Below, piece after piece: positions 36,490 to 37,225 of a DNA stretch of 37,225 nucleotides. The notes beneath the pieces were generated by a model. The model saw only the letters and a program-made list of their open reading frames with translations. It did no database searches and had not been told where the DNA came from. A program made the translations under genes and the position numbers. Origin of the DNA: Bacteroidales bacterium (GTDB lineage Bacteria; Bacteroidota; Bacteroidia; Bacteroidales; Bacteroidaceae); the NCBI GenBank assembly GCA_018064685.1, contig JAGHUS010000145.1:1-37225 (forward strand), in the 5' to 3' direction. Within the stretch, counting starts at the first letter, position 1. Every line of letters begins with the position of its first letter.

Positions 36490-37041
36490 TTACCAGTTCA
36501 TAGCTTTGATTATTTGCCGTTCAATATTCATCATCACGTCAACAACAATAGAGTTTCCTGCTTGTTTGTAGGCTTGCGCTTTGCTTACCTCGATTTTGTA
36601 ACTGTCAGGATACCCCATGAGGCGATGAACTTCTCGCATGGTTAGATGGCGGATTCTGCCTTTTCCATTCTTTGTGTGAGTATGGACGTAGTTATTTACA
36701 CTTGCTCTATAAGTATTGCCCATATTTTTTACCAAAGCCCTCGCAATAGGTAAATCGGTTTTGGCATCATAGTGCATAAAATTCTTAGTACCTGGTGAGA
36801 GAACATACTTTTCAAGAGTTTCTGAAAGGTAGTACCTTTCGTCTGGCTCTCCCTTCTTGTCGTTTACTGCTTGTAGGACACCATCAACACTCTGCATACT
36901 GCCTTCTGCAAGATTCTCTTCAAGCATGGATTGCATGGTATAGGGCACAGAACGAAGCGTATAAAGAGAGTGAGAGCCTGAAAATGGGTAAAGGGATTGT
37001 GTGTCAGTGAGTTGTGAGAGGATGAGGGTGAAGAGCTCCAA
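36490..37041 (-). CDS. C-terminal part of a second cytosine-5-methyltransferase (TRD plus motifs IX-X only)
   Basis: The protein has 183 residues if started at the TTG at 37041; the frame is closed by a stop at 37063-37065. Met36 at about 36936 is an alternative start. It matches the complete methyltransferase downstream from about residue 18 on: MQSMLEENL against QDLLDENV, RASVNNYV against RASQDNYV, then IRHLTMREVHRLMGYP (motif IX) and YKQAGNSIVVDV (motif X). Motifs I to VIII, including the catalytic Cys and cofactor site, are absent, and I found none in the three leftward frames up to the window edge. It is either a remnant of a duplicated gene or a separate recognition subunit, as in split methyltransferases. 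Its stop is coupled to the next start. Confidence 0.75.
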   Translation of the reverse strand: MELFTLILSQLTDTQSLYPFSGSHSLYTLRSVPYTMQSMLEENLAEGSMQSVDGVLQAVNDKKGEPDERYYLSETLEKYVLSPGTKNFMHYDAKTDLPIARALVKNMGNTYRASVNNYVHTHTKNGKGRIRHLTMREVHRLMGYPDSYKIEVSKAQAYKQAGNSIVVDVMMNIERQIIKAMNW

Positions 37042-37050
37042 AAACGAAAT

Positions 37051-37117
37051 GTTTACATAGGCTTAATTTCGGTTTACGTTTGGAGGTCTGGGATGATCCA
37101 GAAGTTTACAAAGGCTT
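37051..37117. repeat. Direct repeat pair next to the truncated methyltransferase
   Basis: GTTTACATAGGCTT (37051-37064) and GTTTACAAAGGCTT (37104-37117) differ at one base and are 53 bases apart. They lie just upstream of the point where methyltransferase similarity begins. The rest of 37066-37225 shows no recognisable gene; the leftward frames give only short unassigned peptides. Confidence 0.5.
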
Positions 37118-37225
37118 GCATTGGGTTATGTGCAGGTTTAACCGGTGGCTGTGGGCTTTGCTCATGGCTTTTTTTGTACCCTGATGTGGTTGGCATGGAA
37201 GGATGGCTTGGAAGTGCGTAAAACG

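Noticed and set aside
30052..37041. Assignment to DISARM or a classical Type I system
   Set aside because: No DUF1998 protein, phospholipase D protein, HsdR or HsdS was found. The SNF2 and methyltransferase genes alone do not make those systems.
1..37225. tRNA or rRNA genes
   Set aside because: No cloverleaf or rRNA signature was noticed in the intergenic gaps, all of which are short or explained by repeats and hairpins.

Overview
The window looks like Bacteroidota DNA, most likely from the order Bacteroidales and Prevotella-like (family inferred, not proven). Evidence: two SusC/SusD (RagA/RagB) outer-membrane pairs, lipoproteins with acidic residues after the lipobox cysteine, TAnnTTTG-type -7 promoter elements, few recognisable Shine-Dalgarno sequences, and dispersed TTAAAAGT-type and CTTCGTG-type intergenic repeats.

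Layout. Bases 1-94 hold the start of a leftward gene that runs off the window. Bases 95-673 are non-coding: a leftward promoter, a large REP-like palindrome, a short tandem repeat, a rightward promoter and a long leader. Bases 674-19470 are a rightward nutrient-uptake locus: FAS1-like lipoprotein, SusC, SusD, FAS1-like lipoprotein, FAS1-like lipoprotein, SusC (frameshifted), SusD. It has hairpins between some genes and a terminator at its end. A secreted N-acetylmuramoyl-L-alanine amidase follows (19710-20420), convergent with a leftward secreted GH2 beta-galactosidase (20533-23742) across a bidirectional terminator. Bases 23960-27851 are a rightward pair: a DUF6057-like membrane protein and a PD40/TolB-like lipoprotein with a CxxCH motif.

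From 27976 to 37041 everything is leftward, lower in G+C and defence-related. In transcription order: a C-terminal fragment of a C5-cytosine methyltransferase, a complete C5-cytosine methyltransferase, an SNF2-type helicase, a small EcoRII-N/B3-like DNA-recognition protein, a GHKL (MORC/MutL/Hsp90-like) ATPase, and a fusion of an HNH nuclease with an S24 (LexA/CI-type) peptidase. These six are tightly packed, with overlaps of 25 and 4 nt and gaps of 1, 12 and 7 nt. After a 60-100 nt gap containing its own promoter come a Y1/HUH REP-type transposase fused to a DprA-like domain, and then a vsr mismatch endonuclease.

How the genes may work together (inference). The methyltransferase would mark self DNA, the B3-like protein would read the target, the SNF2 and GHKL ATPases would move along or clamp DNA, and the HNH domain would cut. 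The S24 domain has a Cys-Gly, Ser, Lys layout with spacing close to lambda CI, so the nuclease could be released by damage-induced self-cleavage. Vsr would repair T:G mismatches from deaminated 5-methylcytosine. The nuclease-protease fusion in this ATP-driven modification operon is the best candidate for an undescribed system.
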